From the NCBI GenBank assembly GCA_003164035.1, contig PLRS01000035.1, forward strand, positions 1-64,000: a stretch of DNA of 64,000 bases, written 5' to 3'. The notes beneath the pieces were generated by a model. That model saw nothing but the letters and a program-made list of their open reading frames with translations. It made no database searches and was not told where the DNA came from. Each line of letters starts with the position of its first letter. Position 1 is the stretch's first letter. The translations under genes and the position numbers were made by a program. The stretch is from Bryobacterales bacterium. Lineage in GTDB: Bacteria; Acidobacteriota; Terriglobia; Bryobacterales; Bryobacteraceae. Positions 33,891-42,260 of this stretch are shown piece by piece.

Positions 33891-36800
33891 ATGGTTCGAC
33901 ATCGAGTATTATTAGCAGTGTCCGCGCTTGCCATTTGCACGGGTACCGCACAGGCGGCAGGTCCATATCTGTCCGTAGCTCTGGGCAAGAGCCCCAACAT
34001 CGCGTGCGACACTACCACCGGACCCAGCGGGTCTGCGACGCTTACGGTCACGCTCACAACGTCTGGGACCGCGGCTTACAAAACCGCCAATATCGTCATA
34101 TCGCCGTTAAACCTCCCAAACACACTGGTAGCTACGCCTTCTCCCGCGAACGCCACGTTCGCCTACAATGCCGGCACTGGCAGTGTGACGACGGTCACCT
34201 ACACGATCACGGCAGCTCCCGGCTGCCCGGAGCCTAACCCTGGCACCGCCTTCACCCTAACCAAAGCCGCCACCGCGGTGTTGTACACCGTCCCGGTATT
34301 CAATTTCCAACTCACCGGCGGCGGCCTCGGCACGATAACGGATGCGGCGGCTTACACCGCTGGTGCCGTGACCATCTCGGAAACCACGCCGGCTGCGTCT
34401 CCACTGAGCGCTTCAAGCAGCTCAGTGACCGTCAACTGCGTCTACAGCCTGGGGAACTACACCACCCCAGCTACAACCTTCAACCTCAGCACAGCGGCTA
34501 CTTCAGGATCGGTCGCCAGCCCCTCCAGCCTCCCGGCGGCTCTGGTTCTGGGCGCCAGCGCCACATCTTACACCGTGCCCTATGGAGGCACCGTCCAGGC
34601 TTCCCTACAGGCATCGGGGACAGGGTGCAGCGGCGCCATAGGCACCCAAACCAGTACCGTAGTGAAATTCGGCACCGCAGCCCCGGCCTTGAGCACGGCG
34701 ACTATTACGATAAACGTAACTATCGCGGTGGTCGGTCCCTCCCAATTGACCGTGAAAGGTACAGCGGGTACAGGGGGTGCAGGGTCCGTGCCGGGCGTCG
34801 GCAACCCCGGCGCGCTGTCCTTGGGGTCGTATACAAGGTATTCAGGGAATATGGTGAGCAACAACACCACACTGCAGGCCGGGGCCTCCCCCGCGTTCTT
34901 CACCGTGGATCTGACCACCATGCCGGCTTGGGCCACGGTGAGCCCTACCCAGCAATCGATTGCGTTAGCGAACGGAACCCAAGTCCTGACATTCACGTCG
35001 ACCAAGGTTGCCGACTCGCTGATGCCCGGTACCTATCCCGCCTCGGTTTCGGTTAAAGTAGCGGGCTATCAGAGCACCACCGTGTACATCTCACTAACGG
35101 TGGTAAACCAGGCCCCGTCTCTCAGCGTGCAAGGAGGAAACACTCAGAATCTGTCGTGGAGCCTGGGAACACCGCTTCCTACGCCAGTCATCACTGTCCT
35201 TTCCAGCGGCACACCGATCGAATTTACCGCTGCCCCAGTAAATCCGAATCTAGCCGGCATCACCCTCAACCCGCCGGCGGGCGTAGCCTATACCTTCGGG
35301 ACCCCGATTGGCGTCACATTCAATCCGGTGGCCTTCACCGCCGCCCAACCCGGTTCCACCCTGACCAGCACGGTAAATATCCTTTGGACCCAAGGTAGCA
35401 CTCCGGAAACCACCTCAGTCGTATTCAGCGTCACCATCAACCCGGCTCCGTCCTCGCAGGCCACCCTGACTGGGATCACCCCGTCGAGCTTGCCCCAGGG
35501 CACGGCCGGCGAGACCTTCTCGGTCACCCTCTACGGCGCGGGATTCGTCGCCGGCTCGTCGAATCTCCAGACCACTTTTGTGGGCATCGTGAGCGCCGGC
35601 GTGAACAAGGTCGACGCCAACGTGGTTGCCAGCGTGTTAAACTCTTCCACGATTAACCTGACCGTCACGGTACCCTCCAGTGCTGACGCGCTCCTGCCCA
35701 CCACCGCCAATTTCCCGGTGACCCTCGGCGTCTGCAACCCCGGCGGCGTGGCTCCGCCCTGCACCGCCACCAGCACCATCACGCTCACCATTAACTCCGG
35801 CCCGGTCATCCAGACCCCTGGAGGCGTCACCAGCGCTTCCACATTCGTCCAGGTCGTCTCACCGCTCGGAACCCTGGCGCCCTACGACATCATCAGCATC
35901 TTCGGTAACAACTTCTGTGTCTCGAACGGCACGGGATGCACAACCAGCGCGCCGGTGCTATATCCTACGATAACTGCTAGCGGCACGTATCCCTTCTCCC
36001 TCACCCCCGATGCGTCGGGCGCACAGCGCCTTGTCCAGGTTCTGTTCTGCCCCAGCCCCGCCAGCACAACGACCACCATCGCGAGCTGCTCCGCCGCCCC
36101 TCTGTTATTCGCCACGAACAACCAGATTAATGCGGTGGTTCCGGGCGCCCTGACCGTGGCCAAACAGTACGATATCGTGGTCCGATTCGGCGCTGCGGCC
36201 ACCACCCTCGCGGCCAACACCAGCCTCCCTGGCTATACCTTTACCGTAGCGGCCACCGATCCTGGCGTGTTCATTGTCGATGCGACCAACGATGGCGCAA
36301 TCGTACTGGCCACCGGAGTTAACGCCGGTTATGTCACCAACACCAACGCTTACCCAGCCCGCCTCCGGCCGTCGCCTGGAATTTCCGATTATGTTGAGAT
36401 CTTCATGACCGGACTGGGCGTACCTCCAGGGACCCTGACCACAAACACTGGCAGTGTTGCGGCCTCCCCCGCCAACTGCCTCACTCCGGGAACCTACGAA
36501 GGCGCCTGGTCAACGCCTCTAACATCCTTGGATGGGTTCGTCCTGACGTTACCGGGCACAGTCTTCGGCAGCGGAGAGACGGTTCCGTGCTTCAACCCCA
36601 GCTCCTCTGTCAACCCGTACTACCTTGGAGTCTCACTCGGCAGCAGCGCTAACGGGAACGCTCCCGTGTCGGGAGCGCCCACTTATGAAGGCTGGGCTCC
36701 TGACGCAATCGCCGGCCTGTACCAGGTCGACGTACAACTGCCTAACATTACCGAACCTGCCGCTGCAGGGTTAAACGTCGCTGCCACCGACGGTACCACC

Positions 36801-37310
36801 GCCATCGTCGCGGGAGCTGGCGTGAACAGCGGCGTGAGACAAGTGCAGGTCAACCTGACCCCCACCACTGGCACCTTTACCCAGACCGTCTACATGTACG
36901 TGCAGCCGGCGATGGCCTTCGTCGACACCAGCAACACCAGTGTTTACGCGAACGGCGTCCAGGGCACGTCGAATATCTACTACTCGCTCAGCGGCCTTAG
37001 CTATGATTACACGGCTGCTGGCGCGGCGACCGGCACTGCCGGTTTCCCCGCTGCTGAAGCCCTAGTCGCCACGGGGGCTGTCGGGACAGTCGCGTATTCG
37101 CTCACCTCCGATTCGTTTGAAGTCGGGGTGCCGTCGGCCCCCTATTTCACGCTCTCGGGTGGCACTCTCACAGTCGTATCCCTACCCGCGGGTGCCGCGG
37201 CGGGCAGCACCTACTCCGTTACGGTCACCGCGACTGATGGCGGCGACATGCCCACAGCAGCGGCGCTACCGCCCGAGACCCTCACGGTGGTCATTAACGT
37301 TGTCCAGTAG
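33891..37310 (+). CDS. Large secreted Ig-like protein with a Solibacter-type C-terminal domain
   Basis: A 1139-residue secreted protein. ATG 33891 is preferred over ATG 33831 because a signal peptide begins there (MVRHRVLLAVSALAICTGTAQAA). A Thr/Ser/Ala/Gly-rich series of beta-sandwich-like repeats fills residues 25-540. An IPT/TIG-like segment (LTGITPSSLPQGTAGETFSVT) is at about 545, and from about 660 comes the domain common in Solibacter surface proteins (LGTLAPYDIISIFGNNF, then NNQINAVVPGAL and YVEIFMTGLG). Further Ig-like parts end at 1139. Role at the cell surface is inferred; it has no enzyme motif. A strong terminator follows. Confidence 0.75.
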   Translation: MVRHRVLLAVSALAICTGTAQAAGPYLSVALGKSPNIACDTTTGPSGSATLTVTLTTSGTAAYKTANIVISPLNLPNTLVATPSPANATFAYNAGTGSVTTVTYTITAAPGCPEPNPGTAFTLTKAATAVLYTVPVFNFQLTGGGLGTITDAAAYTAGAVTISETTPAASPLSASSSSVTVNCVYSLGNYTTPATTFNLSTAATSGSVASPSSLPAALVLGASATSYTVPYGGTVQASLQASGTGCSGAIGTQTSTVVKFGTAAPALSTATITINVTIAVVGPSQLTVKGTAGTGGAGSVPGVGNPGALSLGSYTRYSGNMVSNNTTLQAGASPAFFTVDLTTMPAWATVSPTQQSIALANGTQVLTFTSTKVADSLMPGTYPASVSVKVAGYQSTTVYISLTVVNQAPSLSVQGGNTQNLSWSLGTPLPTPVITVLSSGTPIEFTAAPVNPNLAGITLNPPAGVAYTFGTPIGVTFNPVAFTAAQPGSTLTSTVNILWTQGSTPETTSVVFSVTINPAPSSQATLTGITPSSLPQGTAGETFSVTLYGAGFVAGSSNLQTTFVGIVSAGVNKVDANVVASVLNSSTINLTVTVPSSADALLPTTANFPVTLGVCNPGGVAPPCTATSTITLTINSGPVIQTPGGVTSASTFVQVVSPLGTLAPYDIISIFGNNFCVSNGTGCTTSAPVLYPTITASGTYPFSLTPDASGAQRLVQVLFCPSPASTTTTIASCSAAPLLFATNNQINAVVPGALTVAKQYDIVVRFGAAATTLAANTSLPGYTFTVAATDPGVFIVDATNDGAIVLATGVNAGYVTNTNAYPARLRPSPGISDYVEIFMTGLGVPPGTLTTNTGSVAASPANCLTPGTYEGAWSTPLTSLDGFVLTLPGTVFGSGETVPCFNPSSSVNPYYLGVSLGSSANGNAPVSGAPTYEGWAPDAIAGLYQVDVQLPNITEPAAAGLNVAATDGTTAIVAGAGVNSGVRQVQVNLTPTTGTFTQTVYMYVQPAMAFVDTSNTSVYANGVQGTSNIYYSLSGLSYDYTAAGAATGTAGFPAAEALVATGAVGTVAYSLTSDSFEVGVPSAPYFTLSGGTLTVVSLPAGAAAGSTYSVTVTATDGGDMPTAAALPPETLTVVINVVQ

Positions 37311-37341
37311 GTTTCGACTAACCGAAACCTGAAACACCTTC

Positions 37342-37373
37342 GGCGGCGGGAGAAAACTCCTGCCGCCTTTTTT
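37342..37373 (+). terminator. Rho-independent terminator of the large secreted gene
   Basis: GGCGGCGGGAG (37342-37352) pairs with CTCCTGCCGCC (37357-37367), 11 bp with one G-U pair, followed by six T. It lies 32 bases after the stop codon. Confidence 0.9.
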
Positions 37374-37375
37374 GT

Positions 37376-37715
37376 GTTTGTGGCGCAGGCTGTCAAGCCT
37401 GCCGTGTCGAGATTCCGAACTGATGTCGTGGAATTTGCGTTGAGCCAGTTTCGGCGGCGAGCGGGCGGGACAGACCATCGTTTTTCGTGGTCTGTCGGCC
37501 CCTCGCCAAGCCCTAACAGCCTGACAGACGACAAAAAACGATCGTCTGTCCCACCCCTGGGTCAGGTCATTTTCCCTTGGCCGCTCAAAATGCCGAGGCG
37601 ACTTCAGGAGGTCGGAGATTCGTCTCGACATTTCTTCGAGCCTTTCACCCAACCCCAGCGGGAAATCGTCGGCACGACTGCCGACGCGGCAGGCTCGACA
37701 GCCTGCGCCACAAGC
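37376..37715. repeat. Intergenic repeat R7, left copy, interrupted by an insertion
   Basis: The left arm begins GTGGCGCAGGCTGTCAAGCC and the right arm ends GGCAGGCTCGACAGCCTGCGCC, so the unit is a long imperfect palindrome. The matching copy at 38384-38516 is unbroken. The left copy is split at 37415/37615 by the element described separately. It starts 3 bases after the terminator T-tract. Confidence 0.8.
37416..37614. mobile_element. 199-bp insertion with a 7-bp target duplication (MITE-like)
   Basis: The element is flanked by GAGATTC at 37409-37415 and 37615-37621. Removing it and one copy rebuilds the hairpin TGTCGAGA-TTCG-TCTCGACA, matching TGTCGAGA-TTCT-TCTCGACA in the intact copy at about 38404-38424. 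Inside it carries two R5 hairpins in opposite orientation (37467-37496 and 37523-37552), which together form one large inverted repeat. No gene is present; terminal inverted repeats are weak. Confidence 0.7.
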
Positions 37716-37729
37716 ACTATGCACCCCAA

Positions 37730-37758
37730 TGTACGCTATTATATGTACATGGTTGTAC
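37730..37758 (+). promoter_or_regulatory. Promoter and operator-like sites of the toxin-antitoxin pair
   Basis: TGTAC recurs at 37730-37734, 37744-37748 and 37754-37758, around TATTAT (37737-37742) as a -10 box. TGTAC with GTACA forms an inverted pair. The layout fits autorepression by the antitoxin. If ATG 37749 is the start, the mRNA would be close to leaderless. Confidence 0.45.
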
Positions 37759-37997
37759 CAATCTCAAAGTTCCGCAAAGAAATCTTCTCATTAGCCGAGG
37801 CAGCCCTCAGCGGAACCCCGGTCGAGTTCACGCACAAAGGAGTGACCTTCAAGGTGATTCCCGAAAAACCGATGGACAAAGTGAAAAACATCACTCCCCT
37901 TCAGATCGTCAATCCGGAGTACAGCCTTGAATCCGCTGCCGCCGAGATGCGGACGGAAATGGAAAGAGAATGGGAGAAGGATTGGAGCCAGCTATGA
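37749..37997 (+). CDS. Phd/YefM-like antitoxin
   Basis: An 82-residue protein (ATG 37749; ATG 37743 is also possible). VPISKFRKEIFSLAEAALSGTPVEFTHKGVTFKVIPEK is the N-terminal DNA-binding fold of Phd/YefM antitoxins. The acidic, helical C-terminus (AAAEMRTEMEREWEKDW) would wrap the toxin. The gene overlaps the toxin gene as ATGA, normal for this type II pair. The longer frame upstream runs through repeat R7 and is rejected. Confidence 0.85.
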   Translation: MVVPISKFRKEIFSLAEAALSGTPVEFTHKGVTFKVIPEKPMDKVKNITPLQIVNPEYSLESAAAEMRTEMEREWEKDWSQL

Positions 37998-38377
37998 CCA
38001 CGGCCTATCTGGACACCAATGTCGCCGTCTGGCTGGCTCAGGGCGATCTGACGAGGATCACCCCAGCCGCCCTGGACTCCATCAGAAACTCCAACCTGCT
38101 GGTCTCTCCGATGGTGGCGCTTGAGCTCGCGTACCTGTTTGAGATCGGTCGGATCCGAATAAGCTCTCAAGATGTACTGCTCAAACTGAGCGCGGAGCTC
38201 GGCGTCGAGGTATCGGGTTCCGCGTTCCCGTCCCTCATCGAAATTGCGGTCAATGAAAGATGGACCCGCGATCCATTCGACAGGATCATCGTCTCTCAGG
38301 CAAAGGCAAACGGCTTGTCCCCGCTAATTTCGTCGGATGACACCATCCGCAAGAACTACCTCAAGACCGTATGGTGA
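37994..38377 (+). CDS. vapC: VapC-family PIN-domain toxin
   Basis: A 127-residue PIN ribonuclease. Acidic metal-site residues are visible: Asp7 in YLDTN, Glu44 in ALELAYL, Asp93/Asp96 in RDPFDR and Asp115/Asp116 in SSDD. Such toxins cut specific RNAs, often tRNAs, and are held by the upstream antitoxin. The ATG overlaps the antitoxin stop (ATGA). The gene is followed directly by the second R7 repeat. Confidence 0.9.
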   Translation: MTTAYLDTNVAVWLAQGDLTRITPAALDSIRNSNLLVSPMVALELAYLFEIGRIRISSQDVLLKLSAELGVEVSGSAFPSLIEIAVNERWTRDPFDRIIVSQAKANGLSPLISSDDTIRKNYLKTVW

Positions 38378-38383
38378 GTGCCC

Positions 38384-38516
38384 CGCGTGGCGCAGGCTGT
38401 CAAGCCTGCTGTGTCGAGATTCTTCTCGACATTTCTTCGCCCCCTATCGCCCAGCCCCAGCGGGAAACGTCGGCACGAATCTCGGCCCTGCAGGCTTGAC
38501 ACCCTGCCCCACGAAA
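38384..38516. repeat. Intergenic repeat R7, intact right copy
   Basis: The repeat begins GTGGCGCAGGCTGTCAAGCC and ends with the complementary GGCTTGACACCCTGCCCCAC, with the internal hairpin TGTCGAGA/TCTCGACA and the block CCAGCCCCAGCGGGAAA. It lies on the far side of the toxin-antitoxin pair from the interrupted copy, in direct orientation. Confidence 0.8.
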
Positions 38517-38517
38517 G

Positions 38518-40794
38518 CTATTTCACCGCCTTCGTCAGGTCCGCCGCCGTGCCTTGAATCGCTTCGCCCGCGTTTTCGAACACCTTGCCCACCCGCTCGA
38601 TCTGTTCCTGCGCCAGCTTCCATTCCTTCTGCTCGATGGCTTCCCTCACGCCCGGCAGCGTCTTTACTCCGTAGCCGGTATAGAAGCCCGGAGCGTAGAT
38701 CTGGTGCTCGAACCAGGGCCGGTTGGGAAGCCCGTCGCCCACGAGAAAAACGCGCTCCAGTCGGGTGAGGCGCTGGTTGACGTCCCGCAACTCGGCCCTC
38801 GCCAGCGCGCTGCCGCCGTTCTGGCCGGCCTCCGTCAAGGCACGATCGTACAGGGCCGTGGTGCGCTGCAAAGCCGCCAGGCCATTGTCGAGCGGAGCGA
38901 AATTCAGAAAGGGCGGCTCCGGCTCTTTGGACGGCGGAACGGTCTTGATGCGCGGGTCGGCAATAGCCTGAAAAGCGCCCTCTTCGATCAGCCGGTTGCG
39001 CTCGACGATCTGCTCGCGCTTGTCCTTGGCCAGCTTCTCCACCTCGTCCACGTAGCGGTGGATCGTGTCGGTGAAATCGTCGAAGTCGAACGGCAGCAGC
39101 TCGGCGTCGGCCAGCCGCAGCACCGCCGTGCCCACCGTCTGCGCCAGCGCGCGTCCGTACACGAAGTCGGTATCGGAAAAGTGGGTGTACCAGTAGAAGT
39201 CGTCGTAGATCGAGTGGTAAATGCCGCCGCCGTCTTCGCCGCCGAAGCCGATATCGAGAGAGGCGATGCCCAGGTGATCCAGAAACGCCGTGTAATCGGA
39301 GCCGGAACCCAGAGCGCCGATGCGCAGGTCGGGACGGTTGCGCGCTTCGGTGCGGTCCGGAGGCGGCCCGAAGTTCGAGTTGCCGGCCAATTGGTGAAGC
39401 TGCAGACGCTTCCATACGGAGAGATGGGTTTCCGGATCGTCGATGTCCCGCGCCACGCCGTTGATGAACTTCTCCAGCGTGTGGGAACCTTCCATGCCGA
39501 GGTAGCCGCGCCCGTTGCCGTCCGAGTTGAGGTATACGGCGGCCTTCTCTTTCAGCTCGTCGGCGTGGGTCTCGGCCCATTCCGTCGAACCCAGCAGACC
39601 GGGCTCCTCGCCGTCCCAAACGCAATAAATAATCGTGCGCTTCGGTTTCCAGCCCTGTTTCAGCAACGCCGCCAGAGCGCGCGCTTCCTCCAGCTCCGGA
39701 CCGGTGCCGGAGAGCGGATCTTCAGCGCCGTTCACCCACCCGTCGTGATGGTTCCCGCGCACGATCCACTCATCCGGGTAAACCGAGCCGGGAATGCGCA
39801 CAATCACGTCGTAAAGCGGCTTGAGATCCCAGTTGAACTGCAGCTTGAGGTGCGCCTTGGCCGGACCCGGGCCCAGCCGATAAGTAATCGGCAGGCCCCC
39901 GCGCCAACCGGCGGGAGCGACCGGACCCTCCATCGCCGCCAGCAGCGGTTCGGCGTCCGCGTAGGAAATCGGCATCACCGGAATCTTCGTAATCGTCACC
40001 GCCTGCCCGATGGGCAGCCGCTTGGCGTCCTTGGTGGCCCCAACTCCGGGGGTCAGCGGGTCGCCCGGATACACCGGCATGTCCATCACGCTGCCCCGCT
40101 GCACTCCGTCCTTGGGCCGATACGGACCATTCGGAAAAACTTCCCCCGGGTTGTAGCCATCGTCCTTCGGATCGGAAAAAATCAGGCATCCCACCGCCCC
40201 GTGCTCGGCCGCCACTTTGGGCTTGATGCCGCGCCACGAGCCGCCGTAGCGGGCCATCACGATCGCCCCCTTCACCGAAACGCCGGCCCGTTCCAGCGCT
40301 TCGTAATCGTCCGGCACGCCGTAGTTCACGTACACCAGCGCCGCCGTCACGTCGCCATCGGTCGAATAGGCATTGTAGGTGGGAAGCTGCTCGTCGTGCT
40401 GGCCGGAAGTGGGGTCTTCCGGAACCGTGGGCTCCTGCAGCTTGGCCGTGAAATGGGTCGGCGCCACCAGCTCGAGCTGCCGCACTTTAGGCGTGGGGAA
40501 CAGCACGTCGAAGCTTTCGATGTGCGCGTCGAGGCCCCATTCCTGGAACCGCGCCAGCAGCCATTCGGCGTTCGCCTTATCGTAGGGCGAGCCCACGTGG
40601 TGCGGCCGCGCCGACAGATGCTGCATGTAGGCCCGCAGGTTGGCCGGGTCCGGAATGGCGCGGAATTTCGCCTCCCAGTCGCGCTCGCTGGCGGCGGTTT
40701 CGTTCGAGAACCCCCGCAGCGCCGGCAAATCGGCCGGCACAGCCAGGGAAACGCTCAGAAAAAGAAGCAGTAGAACAGCCATCGAATTTTTCAT
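38518..40794 (-). CDS. M28-family zinc peptidase, glutamate-carboxypeptidase-II-like
   Basis: A 758-residue secreted peptidase with a signal peptide (1-21). It has three parts: a PA domain (about 150-300) inserted in an M28 catalytic domain, and a transferrin-receptor-like dimer domain (about 600-750). Zinc ligands align with human GCPII: His349 in GNHHDGW, Asp359 in GAEDPLSG, Glu396/Glu397 in WDGEEPGLLGSTEW, Asp425 in LNSDGN and His in YHSIYDD. It likely removes C-terminal residues from peptides outside the cytoplasm. It lies alone, with a repeat upstream. Confidence 0.93.
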   Translation of the reverse strand: MKNSMAVLLLLFLSVSLAVPADLPALRGFSNETAASERDWEAKFRAIPDPANLRAYMQHLSARPHHVGSPYDKANAEWLLARFQEWGLDAHIESFDVLFPTPKVRQLELVAPTHFTAKLQEPTVPEDPTSGQHDEQLPTYNAYSTDGDVTAALVYVNYGVPDDYEALERAGVSVKGAIVMARYGGSWRGIKPKVAAEHGAVGCLIFSDPKDDGYNPGEVFPNGPYRPKDGVQRGSVMDMPVYPGDPLTPGVGATKDAKRLPIGQAVTITKIPVMPISYADAEPLLAAMEGPVAPAGWRGGLPITYRLGPGPAKAHLKLQFNWDLKPLYDVIVRIPGSVYPDEWIVRGNHHDGWVNGAEDPLSGTGPELEEARALAALLKQGWKPKRTIIYCVWDGEEPGLLGSTEWAETHADELKEKAAVYLNSDGNGRGYLGMEGSHTLEKFINGVARDIDDPETHLSVWKRLQLHQLAGNSNFGPPPDRTEARNRPDLRIGALGSGSDYTAFLDHLGIASLDIGFGGEDGGGIYHSIYDDFYWYTHFSDTDFVYGRALAQTVGTAVLRLADAELLPFDFDDFTDTIHRYVDEVEKLAKDKREQIVERNRLIEEGAFQAIADPRIKTVPPSKEPEPPFLNFAPLDNGLAALQRTTALYDRALTEAGQNGGSALARAELRDVNQRLTRLERVFLVGDGLPNRPWFEHQIYAPGFYTGYGVKTLPGVREAIEQKEWKLAQEQIERVGKVFENAGEAIQGTAADLTKAVK

Positions 40795-40854
40795 GGATGG
40801 TTGTCATTGTAGGACACCCGCGGCGCATGATGCCACTGGACGAACCGCGTTTCC

Positions 40855-40880
40855 GAGCCGCGACCGCGAGGGAGCGGTTG
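40855..40880. repeat. Intergenic repeat R1, copy
   Basis: The R1 core GAGCCGCGACCGCGAGGGAG ending GCGGTTG lies between two minus-strand genes. It is nearly identical to the copies at 33615 and 53625. Confidence 0.75.
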
Positions 40881-40916
40881 CCGGCCGTTTGAGTGGGCTA
40901 ACCGATGGCCGCTTCC

Positions 40917-41663
40917 CTACCCCAGATGCGCTTCCAGCCAGTCCAGCATTTGCCTCTGCCGGTCGGCCTCGCCCAATCGCACTTCCAGATTGACGTAGCG
41001 CACCCCGCGCGCGGCCGCCCGGCGCGACAGCGAGCCGTCGTCGGGGGCCCGCACATACTGCTCCAGAACCACGTTGTACGGGGACTTCGCCAGGACCTCG
41101 TAATCGGCCGCCTTGGTGCACAGAAAAAACGCGTGCGGATTGCCCGGCTCCTTCAGAGACATGCGCTCGGCAATCGGCTTCTCGCTCAGCACCGAATAGC
41201 CCGTGTTATTGTGCAGCGCCACCAGCAGACCGTCGTCGGGCGGAAGAATCGTGTGCAGCAGCTTCTCGCGGCCTCCGTCGAGCTCGTCCAGCGCCTCGTC
41301 CACTTCGGCCCGGCTCCAGGTGGGGTTGAGCGATCTCAGGTTGGCCGCCGCCCCGTAGCGCGAGAACATCCGGTTGGGGTCGATCTTCCCGTTCCCCACC
41401 GGCACGTCCCGGGTCTGGCTTTCAATGAAAAACGCCACCCCCTTGTGGCTGACGATGTGTTTTTCGAGCACTTCGCGGGCGGTTTGCTCGTCGCCGTGGA
41501 TCCATAGGTAGCGCCGCGCCGAACGGCCGTTGTATACGATCCGGAAGCGGGTTTCGGCCAGCTCGATTTCCTTGGGCCGGTGCCAGGGCGGCCATCCCGA
41601 AAAGGTTGCGCCCAAACCGGCGAACAGAAAATCGCGCCGCGTGGACGCATTAGCGCGGGTCAT
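40917..41663 (-). CDS. Tat-exported putative zinc hydrolase (M14/AstE-like)
   Basis: A 248-residue protein with a twin-arginine signal (TRRDFLFAGLG). The ordered motifs are His56-Gly-Asp-Glu59 (HxxE zinc pair), Asp95-Pro-Asn-Arg-Met-Phe (like the DxNRxF loop of carboxypeptidases) and His151 in VALHNNTG (third ligand). The order and spacing resemble M14 carboxypeptidases and AstE/AspA deacylases, but the chain is short and lacks clear motifs beyond this. The stop of a 55-residue gene overlaps its ATG (ATGA). The function is inferred from motif order only. Confidence 0.5.
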   Translation of the reverse strand: MTRANASTRRDFLFAGLGATFSGWPPWHRPKEIELAETRFRIVYNGRSARRYLWIHGDEQTAREVLEKHIVSHKGVAFFIESQTRDVPVGNGKIDPNRMFSRYGAAANLRSLNPTWSRAEVDEALDELDGGREKLLHTILPPDDGLLVALHNNTGYSVLSEKPIAERMSLKEPGNPHAFFLCTKAADYEVLAKSPYNVVLEQYVRAPDDGSLSRRAAARGVRYVNLEVRLGEADRQRQMLDWLEAHLG

Positions 41664-41827
41664 GTCTCGAGTCCTTCCTCGCTCTCCTCGGGAGGCTTTT
41701 TGTGCTTCGGCTTCCGCCGCTCCGATTTGGGCTGAATGGCGCGCGTGGCGGGTATGGGGCCGACCCGTTCGCGCGCGATCGACTGGATTTCCTTGCCCAG
41801 ATCAAAGGCTTTCTTCTTCCGCGCCAA
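41660..41827 (-). CDS. Small basic 55-residue protein of unknown function
   Basis: A frame beginning TTG 41827 and ending TGA 41660-41662. The first residues read ARKKKAFDLGKEIQSI, an amphipathic Lys-rich start, then VGPIPATRAIQPKS and a Lys/Glu-rich tail (KPKHKKPPEESEE). GGAGG lies 4 bases before the TTG. Its start overlaps the response regulator's end by 26 bases and its stop overlaps the next ATG (ATGA), so a translated place in the operon is likely. No family recognised. Confidence 0.55.
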   Translation of the reverse strand: MARKKKAFDLGKEIQSIARERVGPIPATRAIQPKSERRKPKHKKPPEESEEGLET

Positions 41828-42188
41828 GCAGCCTCCGCACCGCCGCCACCAGCGCCGCTGGACCGAACGGCTTTTGCAGAAACGCCACCCGCCCCGGAGC
41901 CGCCGCCTCGAACGTCGTCATATCCATAGGATAGCCGCTGGCGGCCAGCACGCGCAGGTGCGGACTGGCCGTTAGCATACCGAACGCCAGTTCCTCGGTG
42001 CCGATTCCCGACATCGTGCCGTCCAGCACAACGACATCGAAGTGGCCCGGCGCGCTCCGTATCTGGCTCCACGCCGCCTCGGTGGTGGCTGCATCGGCGA
42101 CCTGATAACCTTGCCGCTCGAGAAATACCGTCATCATCCTCAACAGTGCCGGCTCGTCATCCACAATCAGCACGCGCTGCTGCCCCAT
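41802..42188 (-). CDS. Single-domain response regulator (CheY-like receiver)
   Basis: A 128-residue receiver domain with no output domain. Asp10/Asp11 of the acidic pocket, phosphoacceptor Asp56 in VVLDGTMSG, the switch Ser/Thr region (LAASGYP) and Lys106 in LQKPFG are present. ATG 42188 is chosen; an in-frame ATG at 42218 adds ten unlikely residues. It is first of three overlapping genes whose products (small protein, exported hydrolase) do not look like signalling partners, so the kinase is elsewhere. Confidence 0.9.
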   Translation of the reverse strand: MGQQRVLIVDDEPALLRMMTVFLERQGYQVADAATTEAAWSQIRSAPGHFDVVVLDGTMSGIGTEELAFGMLTASPHLRVLAASGYPMDMTTFEAAAPGRVAFLQKPFGPAALVAAVRRLLGAEEESL

Positions 42189-42260
42189 ATCCCACGCCCA
42201 GATCGCAGGATAGCGCAAATGCCGGGGAACGTGACGCCGCCCCGCGCCGCCGAAGCCGCC

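Noticed and set aside
37376-38516. R7 copies as a CRISPR array or attachment sites
   Set aside because: Only two local copies, palindromic and with genes between; no spacer pattern and no integrase nearby.
38554-40773. Plus-strand open frame of 739 residues opposite the M28 peptidase
   Set aside because: The minus-strand frame carries all zinc ligands; the plus frame is Arg/His/Val-rich noise.
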